The notes beneath the pieces are model-generated. The model searched no databases. It was not told the DNA's origin and saw nothing but the letters and a program-made list of their open reading frames with translations. A DNA stretch of 30,356 nt, taken from NCBI GenBank assembly GCA_001801515.1, contig MGXX01000041.1:1-30356 (forward strand), read 5' to 3'. A program made the translations under genes and the position numbers. Shown here piece after piece: positions 1 through 7,126 of the stretch; position 1 is the stretch's first letter; each line of letters starts with the position of its first letter. Origin of the DNA: Gammaproteobacteria bacterium RIFCSPHIGHO2_12_FULL_38_11. GTDB taxonomy: Bacteria; Pseudomonadota; Gammaproteobacteria; Coxiellales; Coxiellaceae.

Positions 1-51
1 TCCATTATTTATCTTAAAATCATCTCAGAATTTTCGTTCGAACTGTTCAGT

Positions 52-1677
52 TTATAGACTTTGGTGAAATCGCCGTGCACACTCTTTGTCACTGTGATGC
101 AACACTTGATCACCGATAATTTGCTCTGTTTCATGACCTTTACCTGCAATCACAATCCAATCATTTTCACCTGCTGACTGTATCGCTTTTTTAATCGCCA
201 TCGCGCGATCCAATGCAATCAAAAAATGATTTTTATCTGTCATGCCACTGACAATTTCTTTTGCAATAATTTTAGGATCTTCATCGCGGGGATTATCATT
301 GGTGATAATCACGTAGTCTGATAATTTTTCTGCAATCGCCCCCATGATCGGCCGTTTTGTTTTATCGCGATTGCCACCACAACCAAATACACAAATCAAT
401 TTTCCACTGCAATGTGTGCCCACGCTTTGTAATACTTTTTCAAGTGCGTCAGGTGTATGGGCATAATCAATAATAATGGATGGGCTTGATTTTACTAATT
501 CCATACGGCCAGGGACAGTTGTTAAATGCGACAACCCCCTTTGAAAAAGGGGGTCGGGAGATTCAGACACAGTCTGAATCGAACCAGGGGAATTTTTCAA
601 AACACCCAATACACCCACAACCGCCAACACATTATAAATATTAAATTCGCCAATCAAGGGCAAATGAAATTCACCCACTCCCCACGGTGTTTTTATTTTT
701 AAATCAAAGCCACGTTCTGTTGGTATGCATTTTTCTACGTGAATTGAGGCATTTTTGTTGTGCAGGGAATAAGTTACGATGTTTAACTTTTCCACCTGCA
801 TTGCAAAATTCAGGTGTGTGCTCTGCAGCTTCCGCTCGCTGACATTCTGGGTTCTGAGTTTATGCGCAAAATATTTTCCTGCATCATCATCAATATTGAT
901 GATCGCATTTTTCAAACCAGGCTGCTGAAATAATAATTCTTTCGCATCACGGTATTTTTCCATGGTGATGTGGTAATCCAAATGGTCTTGCGTTAAATTC
1001 GTAAATACAGCTGTATGAAATTGAATATCATTCGTACGCTGTTGATCTAATGCATGCGAAGAAACTTCCATTGTAATTGTTTTTGCACCTTGATCAATTA
1101 ATTCAGAAAATATCTTTTGAAGTTGTACGCCATCAGGCGTTGTGTTGATTGTTTTTTTTAATTCAGGCAAAAAACCGTAGCCGATTGTGCCTATAATTCC
1201 GCAAAAATCTCCCCGGTTTGATTCAGACTGCGTCTGAATCTCCCGACCCCCTTTATCAAAGGGGGTAATAAAATTTAGTGCCTGCGCAATAAAATGTGTG
1301 ACGCTGGTTTTTCCGTTCGTTCCTGTCACACCAATTACTGGCACTTTTGTGCTCGGAAAATCATAAAATCGTGCGGCGATGGTTGACTGAATTACTTTTA
1401 AATTTGGAATAGGCACCATGATCACCCCCTTTGTAAAAGGAGGGTGGTGCGTAGCACCGAGGGAATTTTCTTCTGGCTCATAACAAATTGCCACAGCACC
1501 TTTTTCAATGGCTTGTTGAATATATTTTCTGCCATCGGATTTTTCACCTTTATAAGCTAGAAATAAAGTGTTTTTGGTAACGGAGCGACTGTCGTTGGTG
1601 ATGTTATTGATTTGAATTGAGGATTGTTGCGGCGTTAGGTCGCTAAGAGATTTTAATAAGCATTGTAGCGTTTTCAT
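52..1677 (-). CDS. murE: UDP-MurNAc-tripeptide synthetase MurE
   Basis: This cytoplasmic Mur ligase adds the third residue, expected to be meso-diaminopimelate, to UDP-MurNAc-L-Ala-D-Glu using ATP. The P-loop GTNGKT is at residues 119-124, TTPDG at 179-183, MEVSSHALDQQR at 203-214, TNLTQDHLDYH at 226-236, GRME at 390-393, DYAHTPDALEKV at 404-415, and DNPRDEDP, the signature of DAP-adding MurE, at 461-468. It is 541 aa against about 495 in E. coli. Much of the excess lies in segments encoded by palindromic DNA, at residues about 71-86, 137-158 and 362-382, with a further odd stretch near 274-298. It is the last complete gene of a minus-strand division cluster, 36 bp after ftsI. The start ATG has only a weak GAGTGG upstream as ribosome site. 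murF is expected beyond position 1 but is not visible. Identity is certain; whether the insertions are tolerated is inferred from the intact frame and motifs. Confidence 0.97.
   Translation of the reverse strand: MKTLQCLLKSLSDLTPQQSSIQINNITNDSRSVTKNTLFLAYKGEKSDGRKYIQQAIEKGAVAICYEPEENSLGATHHPPFTKGVIMVPIPNLKVIQSTIAARFYDFPSTKVPVIGVTGTNGKTSVTHFIAQALNFITPFDKGGREIQTQSESNRGDFCGIIGTIGYGFLPELKKTINTTPDGVQLQKIFSELIDQGAKTITMEVSSHALDQQRTNDIQFHTAVFTNLTQDHLDYHITMEKYRDAKELLFQQPGLKNAIINIDDDAGKYFAHKLRTQNVSERKLQSTHLNFAMQVEKLNIVTYSLHNKNASIHVEKCIPTERGFDLKIKTPWGVGEFHLPLIGEFNIYNVLAVVGVLGVLKNSPGSIQTVSESPDPLFQRGLSHLTTVPGRMELVKSSPSIIIDYAHTPDALEKVLQSVGTHCSGKLICVFGCGGNRDKTKRPIMGAIAEKLSDYVIITNDNPRDEDPKIIAKEIVSGMTDKNHFLIALDRAMAIKKAIQSAGENDWIVIAGKGHETEQIIGDQVLHHSDKECARRFHQSL
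534..592. repeat. In-frame palindromic element, murE copy A
   Basis: The element has two adjacent hairpins: arms of the type accccctt/aagggggt at 534-554, then gattcagac/gtctgaatc at 560-580 with a 3-nt loop, followed by gaaccagggg. It lies inside murE, keeps the frame, and encodes about residues 362-382, just before the conserved GRME motif. It is the reverse complement of the element at 1211-1266. The layout recalls Rickettsia palindromic elements, which also insert in frame in genes, but I cannot assign it to that family. Confidence 0.85.
835..861. repeat. Second dispersed repeat, copy within murE
   Basis: This 27-bp stretch matches 21 of 27 positions with 1684-1710, the spacer between ftsI and murE. 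The shared blocks are ctcgct and tctggg-tctgagtt. It encodes part of residues about 274-281 of MurE, in a segment (274-298) that does not look like the usual MurE sequence. Confidence 0.4.
1211..1266. repeat. In-frame palindromic element, murE copy B
   Basis: This is the same element as at 534-592 in the opposite orientation: ccccggttt, the hairpin gattcagac/gtctgaatc at 1220-1240, then the accccctt/aagggggt hairpin at 1246-1266. It encodes about residues 137-158 of MurE, directly after the P-loop helix and before the conserved GIIGTIGYG strand, without breaking the frame. Confidence 0.85.
1433..1469. repeat. Related palindromic element, murE copy C
   Basis: A ccccctttgtaaaaggaggg hairpin is followed by ggtgc-gta-gcacc (1446-1458) and gagggaatttt. 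The first hairpin resembles copies A and B, but the second stem differs, so this is a subfamily or a relative. It encodes about residues 71-86 of MurE in the N-terminal domain. Confidence 0.7.
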
Positions 1678-1683
1678 ATTCCA

Positions 1684-1710
1684 CTCGCTTCAGCTCTGGG
1701 CTCTGAGTTG
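1684..1710. repeat. Second dispersed repeat, ftsI-murE spacer
   Basis: This is the partner of 835-861, with 21 of 27 matches. It fills most of the 36-bp gap between the ftsI stop and the murE start, so it also forms the leader of murE translation. Confidence 0.4.
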
Positions 1711-1713
1711 TTT

Positions 1714-3372
1714 TTATAGATTATCCGGCGGTACGTTGAGAATGCGCAATGCTCTGCCCATCACTTTTGAAAAAACAGGTGCTGCCACTTGTGCGCCAAA
1801 ATGCTTACCTTGCGGATCGCGAATCACCACTGCAATAACCAATTGCGGATTTAACACAGGTGCAAACCCCACAAAATCTCCGTTATATTTTTTCTTATCA
1901 TAACCATTTACGCCCGCAATATACGCCGTTCCTGTTTTGCCTGCAACGGAATAACCCGGCACCATCGCAAGGTGACCTGTTCCTTCTTTTCCAGTCACAA
2001 CGGTTTCCAACATCGCATCTACTTCTTTTGCAACTTTTTCTGGCATCACTTGCTTGCTACTCGGTACGCTATTTAATTTTAAAAAAGTCACCGGATGACG
2101 CACCCCCCCATCCGCTAAAATCGCATATGCTCTGGCTAATTGTAATGTGGTTACAGCAATGCCATAGCCATAGGCTAAAGTCGCCACATCACTTTTATAC
2201 CAAACAGCATGTTCAATTAATTTTCCGGCCGACTCACCCGGAAATCCACTCGTTGTACGTTGACCAAATCCCATGCGTCGCAATAAATTCCATAATTTCA
2301 ATGGTGGCAAACTTAATAAAATTTTCGCCGCACCAATATTACTCGACACCTCAAGAATTTTTTGTAAATTAATAATGCCATTATTCGCTTCATCATCCCG
2401 AATTGTATAACCACCCACACGCAAATAACCGGGGTTCGTATTAATTAATGATGTCGGTGTATATTTTCCACTTTCTAATGCCAAAGCAATAGTAAAAGGT
2501 TTCATGGTAGAACCCGGCTCAAACGAATCTGTTACAGCGCGGTTTCGAAAATCACCTGCTTCCTCTGGAATATGACTATTGGGATTATATGAAGGCAAAT
2601 TAGCCATCGCTAAAATCTCACCCGTTTTTGCATTTAATACGACAATGGATCCTGCTTTTGCATGGAATTTTTCAACGTCTTCTTTTAAGGCCCTATAAGC
2701 AATATATTGAATACGATGGTCAATACTCAATATTAAATCACGCCCTTGCTGTGGATTTTTCAACAAGGAAACATCTGCAATCACATGCCCCATTCGATCT
2801 TTTAATACTTCTTTTTTTCCGGGCGTTCCTACCAGCCAATTGTTATAAGCCAATTCCAAACCTTCTTGGCCTTGATCATCAATATTTGTAATGCCCAATA
2901 CATGCGCGGTTACTTCACCTTCTGGATAAAATCGTTGGTATTCTGTTTGGAAATGCAGACCAGGAATTGAAAGTGCTTTAACATCATTCATGACATTCGG
3001 TGGATTTTGCCGCTTTAAATAGACAAATCCTTTTTTAGAATCTGAATTTGTGCGCGCTTTTATAAATGAAATTGGAACATTTAATTTATGTGATAATACA
3101 GCTAACTGTGAAGAAGACACTTGGAAAAATTTAGGATTAACCCAAGCAGAATAAACCGGCGTGCTTAATGCTAAAACCGTTCCTTCAGAGTCCGTAATCA
3201 TGCCTCTATGTGCCGGTAAATTCACATCACGCAGAGTACGCGAGTCACTTTGCTGTAATAAAAAATGTCGATCAATTAAATTTAATTGAATTAAACGCCA
3301 GAGCAATCCGAATAAAGCGATTATTAAAAATAAAACAACGAGATAAACTCGCCACGTGTATTTTCTCCCCAT
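1714..3372 (-). CDS. ftsI: Penicillin-binding protein 3, septal transpeptidase FtsI
   Basis: This inner-membrane transpeptidase cross-links septal peptidoglycan with FtsW, FtsL, FtsB and FtsQ. One membrane helix is at residues about 8-31 after a short basic tail. The pedestal (PBP dimer) domain begins near RGMITDSEG (56-64). The transpeptidase motifs are intact: SxxK as STMK at 288-291 with the catalytic serine, SSN at 343-345, and KTGT at 479-482. The length of 552 aa fits the E. coli enzyme (588 aa). The gene starts 3 bp after the ftsL stop, so the two are translationally close. The order ftsL-ftsI-murE matches the standard cluster and separates it from other class B PBPs. Confidence 0.96.
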   Translation of the reverse strand: MGRKYTWRVYLVVLFLIIALFGLLWRLIQLNLIDRHFLLQQSDSRTLRDVNLPAHRGMITDSEGTVLALSTPVYSAWVNPKFFQVSSSQLAVLSHKLNVPISFIKARTNSDSKKGFVYLKRQNPPNVMNDVKALSIPGLHFQTEYQRFYPEGEVTAHVLGITNIDDQGQEGLELAYNNWLVGTPGKKEVLKDRMGHVIADVSLLKNPQQGRDLILSIDHRIQYIAYRALKEDVEKFHAKAGSIVVLNAKTGEILAMANLPSYNPNSHIPEEAGDFRNRAVTDSFEPGSTMKPFTIALALESGKYTPTSLINTNPGYLRVGGYTIRDDEANNGIINLQKILEVSSNIGAAKILLSLPPLKLWNLLRRMGFGQRTTSGFPGESAGKLIEHAVWYKSDVATLAYGYGIAVTTLQLARAYAILADGGVRHPVTFLKLNSVPSSKQVMPEKVAKEVDAMLETVVTGKEGTGHLAMVPGYSVAGKTGTAYIAGVNGYDKKKYNGDFVGFAPVLNPQLVIAVVIRDPQGKHFGAQVAAPVFSKVMGRALRILNVPPDNL

Positions 3373-3375
3373 GAA

Positions 3376-3720
3376 TTATCTCGACGCAGCAGCTTGGATC
3401 ATCACAATTTGTTTTGCAGCAGGCACCACCATATTTAATTGTGTGTTTGCAATATTTTGAATACGCGCTTGCGTCGACCACGCCCCTTCTTCAAGCAATA
3501 ACTTGCTCCACTCCACTTCATCGCGCTGCTGCACATGCTGCAAATGTTGATAATTAATAAATAGCCGGCGTGATAAATCTTTTAAATAAATCACTGAAAA
3601 GGCAGAAGCCAATAATAAAATAATTAATGCGCCAATTAATATTTGTTTTTTTAACGGTACTGCCTCTGCTGCGGTACGACGACGAAGATTCCATTCGAAT
3701 CCACGGATTGCTCTGGTCAT
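3376..3720 (-). CDS. ftsL: Cell division protein FtsL
   Basis: FtsL is a small bitopic division protein that forms the FtsQLB complex and activates FtsWI. The start chosen is the ATG at 3720, not an upstream in-frame codon near 3774, because AGGAG lies at 3728-3732 with 7 nt before the ATG. This gives 114 aa, close to the E. coli 121 aa. The protein has a basic cytoplasmic tail, a transmembrane segment starting ILIGALIILLLASAFSVIYL, and then a periplasmic helix (LSRRLFINYQHLQHVQQRDE) suited to a coiled coil with FtsB. The sequence family is weakly conserved; the call rests on topology, size and position between rsmH and ftsI. Confidence 0.9.
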   Translation of the reverse strand: MTRAIRGFEWNLRRRTAAEAVPLKKQILIGALIILLLASAFSVIYLKDLSRRLFINYQHLQHVQQRDEVEWSKLLLEEGAWSTQARIQNIANTQLNMVVPAAKQIVMIQAAASR

Positions 3721-3807
3721 TTGTGTTCTCCTGTCAGTAACGCTTGTTACACTCGGACTGCGTCCTCGTTCCACGCGCGTCTCAGCTCTAAATTCACTAG
3801 TACTTTG

Positions 3808-4740
3808 CTAGTCAGAAAGCTTCTCAGCAATTCTTAATCTCGCACTTCTTGCTCGCGGATTGCTTTCTAATTCTTCATCACTTGCGTCAATGGATTTTCC
3901 TATTTTTCGCAATTTCAATTTCAATTGATCTTGAGAAACAGGAAAATGCGGCGGAAGCGCATCACCAACCGCTTCTCGATGGATGAATTGTTTTACAATT
4001 CGATCTTCCAACGAGTGAAAGCTGATCACACACATTCGACCACCCACCGATAACATTTTTAAAATCTGCGGCAAAACAGTTTCTAATGCCGACAATTCTT
4101 CATTAATGAAAATACGAATCGCTTGAAAAGATTGCGTTGCTGGATGCTTTTTCTTTTCTCGCTTCGGGTTCGCTTTTTCAATAATTTTTGCTAATTGCGT
4201 TGTTGTTTCAATACAGGCAGTTTCTCGTGCCGCTACAATTGCTCGCGCAATTTTGCGAGATAAACGTTCTTCGCCATATCGATACAACACATTTGCAATC
4301 GTCTCTGCGTCAGCTTGATTAATCCAATCTGCTGCAGAAATACCTTGTTTTGGGTTCATCCGCATATCCAACGGACCTTCCCGCATAAAACTAAAGCCTC
4401 TGATAGGGTCGTCTAATTGCGGAGACGATACGCCCAAATCGAGCAGTACTCCGTCAACTTTGCCAAGCCAGCCACGTTTTGAAATCAATGCTTCTAATTG
4501 TGAAAAAGAAGCTTGCTCAATTTCAAAACGCGCATCGGAAATGAAAGGGGCTTTTTTTGCAACTGAGATCGCTTCTGGATCTAAGTCAATTGCCAACAAC
4601 CGACCGTTGTGTCCCAATTTTTCCAATATAGCCTGACTGTGCCCCCCTCGACCAAACGTGGCATCAACATAAATGCCACTTTCTTTGATTGCAAGTCCTG
4701 CAATCGCTTCCCCCAACAACACCGACAAATGTCCAGACAT
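3808..4740 (-). CDS. rsmH: 16S rRNA (cytosine-1402-N4)-methyltransferase RsmH
   Basis: RsmH uses S-adenosylmethionine to methylate N4 of C1402 in the 16S rRNA P site. The SAM motif DATFGRGGHS is near residues 26-35. Further family blocks are LLDLGVSSPQLDDP, RGFSFMREGPLDMRMN, and, near the C-terminus, ISFHSLEDRIVKQF. The length of 310 aa equals the family norm (E. coli 313). The start is the ATG at 4740, preceded by ATGGGG; a TTG codon one triplet upstream is an alternative. It follows mraZ by 22 bp in the division cluster. RsmI, which modifies the ribose of the same nucleotide, is encoded at 16095-16925. Confidence 0.96.
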   Translation of the reverse strand: MSGHLSVLLGEAIAGLAIKESGIYVDATFGRGGHSQAILEKLGHNGRLLAIDLDPEAISVAKKAPFISDARFEIEQASFSQLEALISKRGWLGKVDGVLLDLGVSSPQLDDPIRGFSFMREGPLDMRMNPKQGISAADWINQADAETIANVLYRYGEERLSRKIARAIVAARETACIETTTQLAKIIEKANPKREKKKHPATQSFQAIRIFINEELSALETVLPQILKMLSVGGRMCVISFHSLEDRIVKQFIHREAVGDALPPHFPVSQDQLKLKLRKIGKSIDASDEELESNPRARSARLRIAEKLSD

Positions 4741-4762
4741 CAAGTAAACCCCATGGAATTAT

Positions 4763-5221
4763 TTATAACGACATCATCGCCAATTCCATCGGCACACCCT
4801 CGTTTTCATCCATGCATTCTGCTAACCACGTAGCACGCGCATCTTCCCACAAAGGTTCACTCCAAATCTCAATTTTTTTACCTTGCCCTACCAACATCAC
4901 TGTTTTATCGAGCTCCGCATGATCGCGCAATAAATTGGGCAATAAAATACGGCCTTGACGATCCAACTCTAACTCAGTTGCATGACCCAACAATAAGCGT
5001 TGAATACGACGAGCGGCTGGCTGAAAACTCGGTAAACTTTCTAATTTTTCTTCAATGATTTGCCATTGCGGAAAAGGATATAACAATAAACACTTTTGCT
5101 GTGTATCGATCGTCACAACCAATGAACCACTGGATTCTTCAACCATTAACGTACGATAGTTAGCCGGGATGGTAATCCGTCCTTTGGAATCGATTTGCCC
5201 TGATGACAATCCTCGAAACAT
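4763..5221 (-). CDS. mraZ: Transcriptional regulator MraZ
   Basis: MraZ is a DNA-binding protein of the SpoVT/AbrB fold that forms rings and represses the division cluster from its own promoter. Two AbrB-like halves are visible: FRGLSSGQIDSKGRITIPANYR at the N-terminus (given here as separate landmarks GQIDSKGRITIP and ANYR) and ELDRQGRILLPNLLRDHAEL in the second half. The length of 152 aa is the same as in E. coli. AAGGA lies upstream of the ATG. It is the first gene of the minus-strand cluster, and its expected operator repeats lie directly upstream (5271-5304), which supports autoregulation. Confidence 0.96.
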   Translation of the reverse strand: MFRGLSSGQIDSKGRITIPANYRTLMVEESSGSLVVTIDTQQKCLLLYPFPQWQIIEEKLESLPSFQPAARRIQRLLLGHATELELDRQGRILLPNLLRDHAELDKTVMLVGQGKKIEIWSEPLWEDARATWLAECMDENEGVPMELAMMSL

Positions 5222-5270
5222 CCCTTCAATCCTTTTTAGCGGTAACTTCTTGATCTAATCCTAAGAATCT

Positions 5271-5325
5271 ACCATTTTTCCCCACAACTTCCCACACTAT
5301 ACCACTTTTTTTTACGAAGTGTACA
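5271..5325 (-). promoter_or_regulatory. mraZ promoter with MraZ-box array
   Basis: On the minus strand a -35-like TGTACA (5320-5325) is followed after 18 bp by TATAGT (5296-5301). Four boxes at exact 10-bp steps read TGGT, TGGG, TGGG, TGGT (at 5301, 5291, 5281 and 5271). Known MraZ operators are TGGG repeats spaced about one helical turn. The boxes cover the -10 and the start-site region, so binding should block transcription. Confidence 0.75.
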
Positions 5326-5462
5326 GTTTTTGTTCGAAAAAGGGATAAAAATATCGGGAATCAATGTCTGAGTGCGTAAACACCCTCAAAATGAATTACC
5401 GACACTGTCCACTGACACTGACACTCTGCTATGATTTCCGTTTTGCACAAGGAGATTCCACA

Positions 5463-5945
5463 ATGCCCACTTTCGATATTGTTTCTGAATTAAATGAACA
5501 TGAATTAACAAACGCACTTGATCAAGCCAATCGCGAAGTTGCAACACGTTTTGATTTCAAAGGAACAGACAGCAAATATATTCGCGAAAAAGAAATTATT
5601 AAAATTTCAACCGAAAGTGATTTTCAATTACAACAAATGCGCGATGTACTACACACAAAATTAACCAAGCGTGGAATTGATTTACAGTACATGGAAGCAA
5701 AAGAGCCTATTATTCAGCTAAAATCAGCAATACAAGAAATCAAAATAAAAAAGGGAATTGAAATTGAAACCGCAAAAAAAATTACAAAATTTATTAAAGA
5801 AAGTAAATTGAAAGTACAAGGCACTATTCAAGGCGAACAAGTTCGTGTGTCTGGAAAAAAACGCGATGATTTACAAGAAGCAATGGCATTATTGCGCGAA
5901 CAAAAATTTGGCATTCCATTGCAGTTTACGAATTTTCGAGATTAA
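5463..5945 (+). CDS. yajQ: YajQ-family nucleotide-binding protein
   Basis: YajQ proteins are small cytoplasmic proteins with two RNP-like domains; members bind nucleotides and in some species cyclic di-GMP. The start MPTFDIVSEL is the family's typical N-terminus and has AAGGAG at 5449-5454. Upstream in-frame codons to 5364 are rejected because they add 33 residues without similarity. The length of 160 aa matches E. coli (163). Conserved stretches include REVATRFDFKGTD and the C-terminal VRVSGKKRDDLQEAMALLRE. It is divergent from mraZ and transcribed towards the mazF-type gene. A TATGAT at 5430-5435 may be its -10 box. Confidence 0.95.
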   Translation: MPTFDIVSELNEHELTNALDQANREVATRFDFKGTDSKYIREKEIIKISTESDFQLQQMRDVLHTKLTKRGIDLQYMEAKEPIIQLKSAIQEIKIKKGIEIETAKKITKFIKESKLKVQGTIQGEQVRVSGKKRDDLQEAMALLREQKFGIPLQFTNFRD

Positions 5946-5967
5946 ATAAGGGCGGCAGCTTCACAAT

Positions 5968-6291
5968 TTATTTTAACGATAAAACTTGTTTTAAACTTTC
6001 ATCCAACACATCTAAATCTTTTTCAGACAAAGAACCCGCTTGTTTTTTTAAGCGGGTTTTATCAACTGTACGAATTTGATCGCAAACCGCAATCACTTTT
6101 TTATCCAAACAAGTAACACTCACGGTAATGGGCGGTTTAACTATCGTAGACGTTGATAATGGCACAACAACTACTGTACGACGCGCTAAATTAATGGGCG
6201 TTGCACCCACTAATACGCAAGGCCTTTGTTTATTAATTTCAGAACCTTTTGTTGAATTTAAATCTACCCAGTATATATCACCACGATTCAT
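5968..6291 (-). CDS. MazF/PemK-family mRNA interferase toxin
   Basis: This is a probable type II toxin that cuts mRNA unless bound by its antitoxin. The family N-terminus RGDIYWVDL (residues 3-11) is present, followed by KQRPCVLVG (21-29), VVVVPLST, and the later strand VAVCDQIRTVDKTRL. The length of 107 aa is typical. Its start overlaps the end of the antitoxin gene by 14 bp, the usual arrangement of translationally coupled toxin-antitoxin pairs. It is convergent with yajQ and carries that gene's probable terminator in its 3' end. Confidence 0.88.
   Translation of the reverse strand: MNRGDIYWVDLNSTKGSEINKQRPCVLVGATPINLARRTVVVVPLSTSTIVKPPITVSVTCLDKKVIAVCDQIRTVDKTRLKKQAGSLSEKDLDVLDESLKQVLSLK
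6033..6060 (+). terminator. Intrinsic terminator of yajQ within the mazF coding sequence
   Basis: There is a perfect 9-bp stem aacccgctt (6033-6041) / aagcgggtt (6050-6058) with an 8-nt loop, followed on the plus strand by a short T run. It lies about 90 bp after the yajQ stop but inside the 3' coding part of the convergent toxin gene, where it encodes residues around KTRLKKQAG. On the minus strand the stem is not followed by T residues. Confidence 0.6.
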
Positions 6292-6517
6292 CGTCTTTCA
6301 ATCCATCTTGTAATGTCACATTCCAATCATCCATTTCACGATGGAGCGCCGCATCTTTTTCAACTGCAAGCGCACATTCATAAAGGTGTTTTTCACGCTT
6401 TTCTATTTCTTTTTCGATTAATTTTACAATCACCATACTGCGTTGACGCGCAGGAATCGAATTTCTTATTCGATGCGCTAACTGATCTGGTACTGAAATC
6501 AGCATTTTTACCATCAT
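6278..6517 (-). CDS. Antitoxin, MazE/ribbon-helix-helix type
   Basis: This is the probable antitoxin of the adjacent MazF-type toxin. The start is taken as the ATG at 6517, because GAGG (6526-6529) sits 8 nt upstream; an in-frame GTG at 6526 overlaps that site. The product is 79 aa. The N-terminus (KMLISVPDQLAHRIRNSI) looks like a ribbon-helix-helix strand and helix for DNA binding. A basic-acidic helix (VKLIEKEIEKREK) and an acidic tail ending DDWNVTLQDGLKDDESW are suited to wrap the toxin. The promoter with an inverted repeat just upstream fits autoregulation. The exact antitoxin family is not certain. Confidence 0.8.
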   Translation of the reverse strand: MMVKMLISVPDQLAHRIRNSIPARQRSMVIVKLIEKEIEKREKHLYECALAVEKDAALHREMDDWNVTLQDGLKDDESW

Positions 6518-6536
6518 AACTATCACCTCAATATAG

Positions 6537-6565
6537 AGTATAGTATATCCTATATCTTAACGCAA
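6537..6565 (-). promoter_or_regulatory. Promoter and operator of the mazEF-type pair
   Basis: On the minus strand TTGCGT (6560-6565) and TATACT (6537-6542) are 17 bp apart. An inverted repeat TATAG-N6-CTATA (6539-6554) overlaps the -10 and spacer, as expected for an autoregulated toxin-antitoxin operon. Confidence 0.65.
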
Positions 6566-6713
6566 CTATAAGTATTCTTACCAATTATTGATATTTCGCA
6601 CGCCTATTCATAACGCTTAAAAAATACTTAAAAAAATTCTTCTTACTTAAGACTCCCTTAATTTAGTTGTGGTATAAATTATATTAACTCAGACAATAAA
6701 GCAGGGGCAGCCC

Positions 6714-7091
6714 ATGAAATTCTCACTCAGCAATAATCGATTTGGTATTTTAACGCACATGCACGGCATGAGCGATCATAAGAAACATTATATTGATTTC
6801 AGAAAAAAATTAAGCCGTGTTGCAGTTAAGGAAGCATTTCTCAGTGCAACAAAACTTGAGATTGCTTCATCAACGCTAAAGGAAGAACTATTCAGCGCAA
6901 CAAAATTTTATATTTCTTGCTTAGCACTCACAAACCAATTGTCCGATGCAGCAACCTTATCAACAAAAACTGCGGCAATTTCAACGTTAAATCAACCAAC
7001 CATTAAAAGTAATTTGTTTCAAAACAGTAGTGGTGAACCAAAAGCACAAGCGGAAACAACGCATTCACCATCACCCAATGCACTAAGATAA
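6714..7091 (+). CDS. Hypothetical protein with a short internal repeat
   Basis: I do not recognise this 125-residue protein. It starts at an ATG with AGGGG about 9 nt upstream. No signal peptide or membrane segment is visible. Residues 38-49 (VKEAFLSATKLE) and 55-66 (LKEELFSATKFY) are a recognisable tandem duplication of a helical unit, also visible in the DNA. The C-terminal third is rich in Ser, Pro, Gln and Thr and looks disordered. It stands alone between the toxin-antitoxin pair and tdh. An AT-rich tataaattatatt stretch at about 6673-6685 may contain its promoter. It could be a lineage-specific effector or a decaying gene; neither is shown. Confidence 0.5.
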   Translation: MKFSLSNNRFGILTHMHGMSDHKKHYIDFRKKLSRVAVKEAFLSATKLEIASSTLKEELFSATKFYISCLALTNQLSDAATLSTKTAAISTLNQPTIKSNLFQNSSGEPKAQAETTHSPSPNALR

Positions 7092-7126
7092 TAAAATAAA
7101 TAACGCAGCAGTTATAGTAAGGGACC

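Noticed and set aside
1860..2372. 170-codon open frame opposite ftsI
   Set aside because: It lies antisense to a certain gene with intact motifs, its composition (many His, Pro, Leu) is that of a shadow frame, and no ribosome site is visible.
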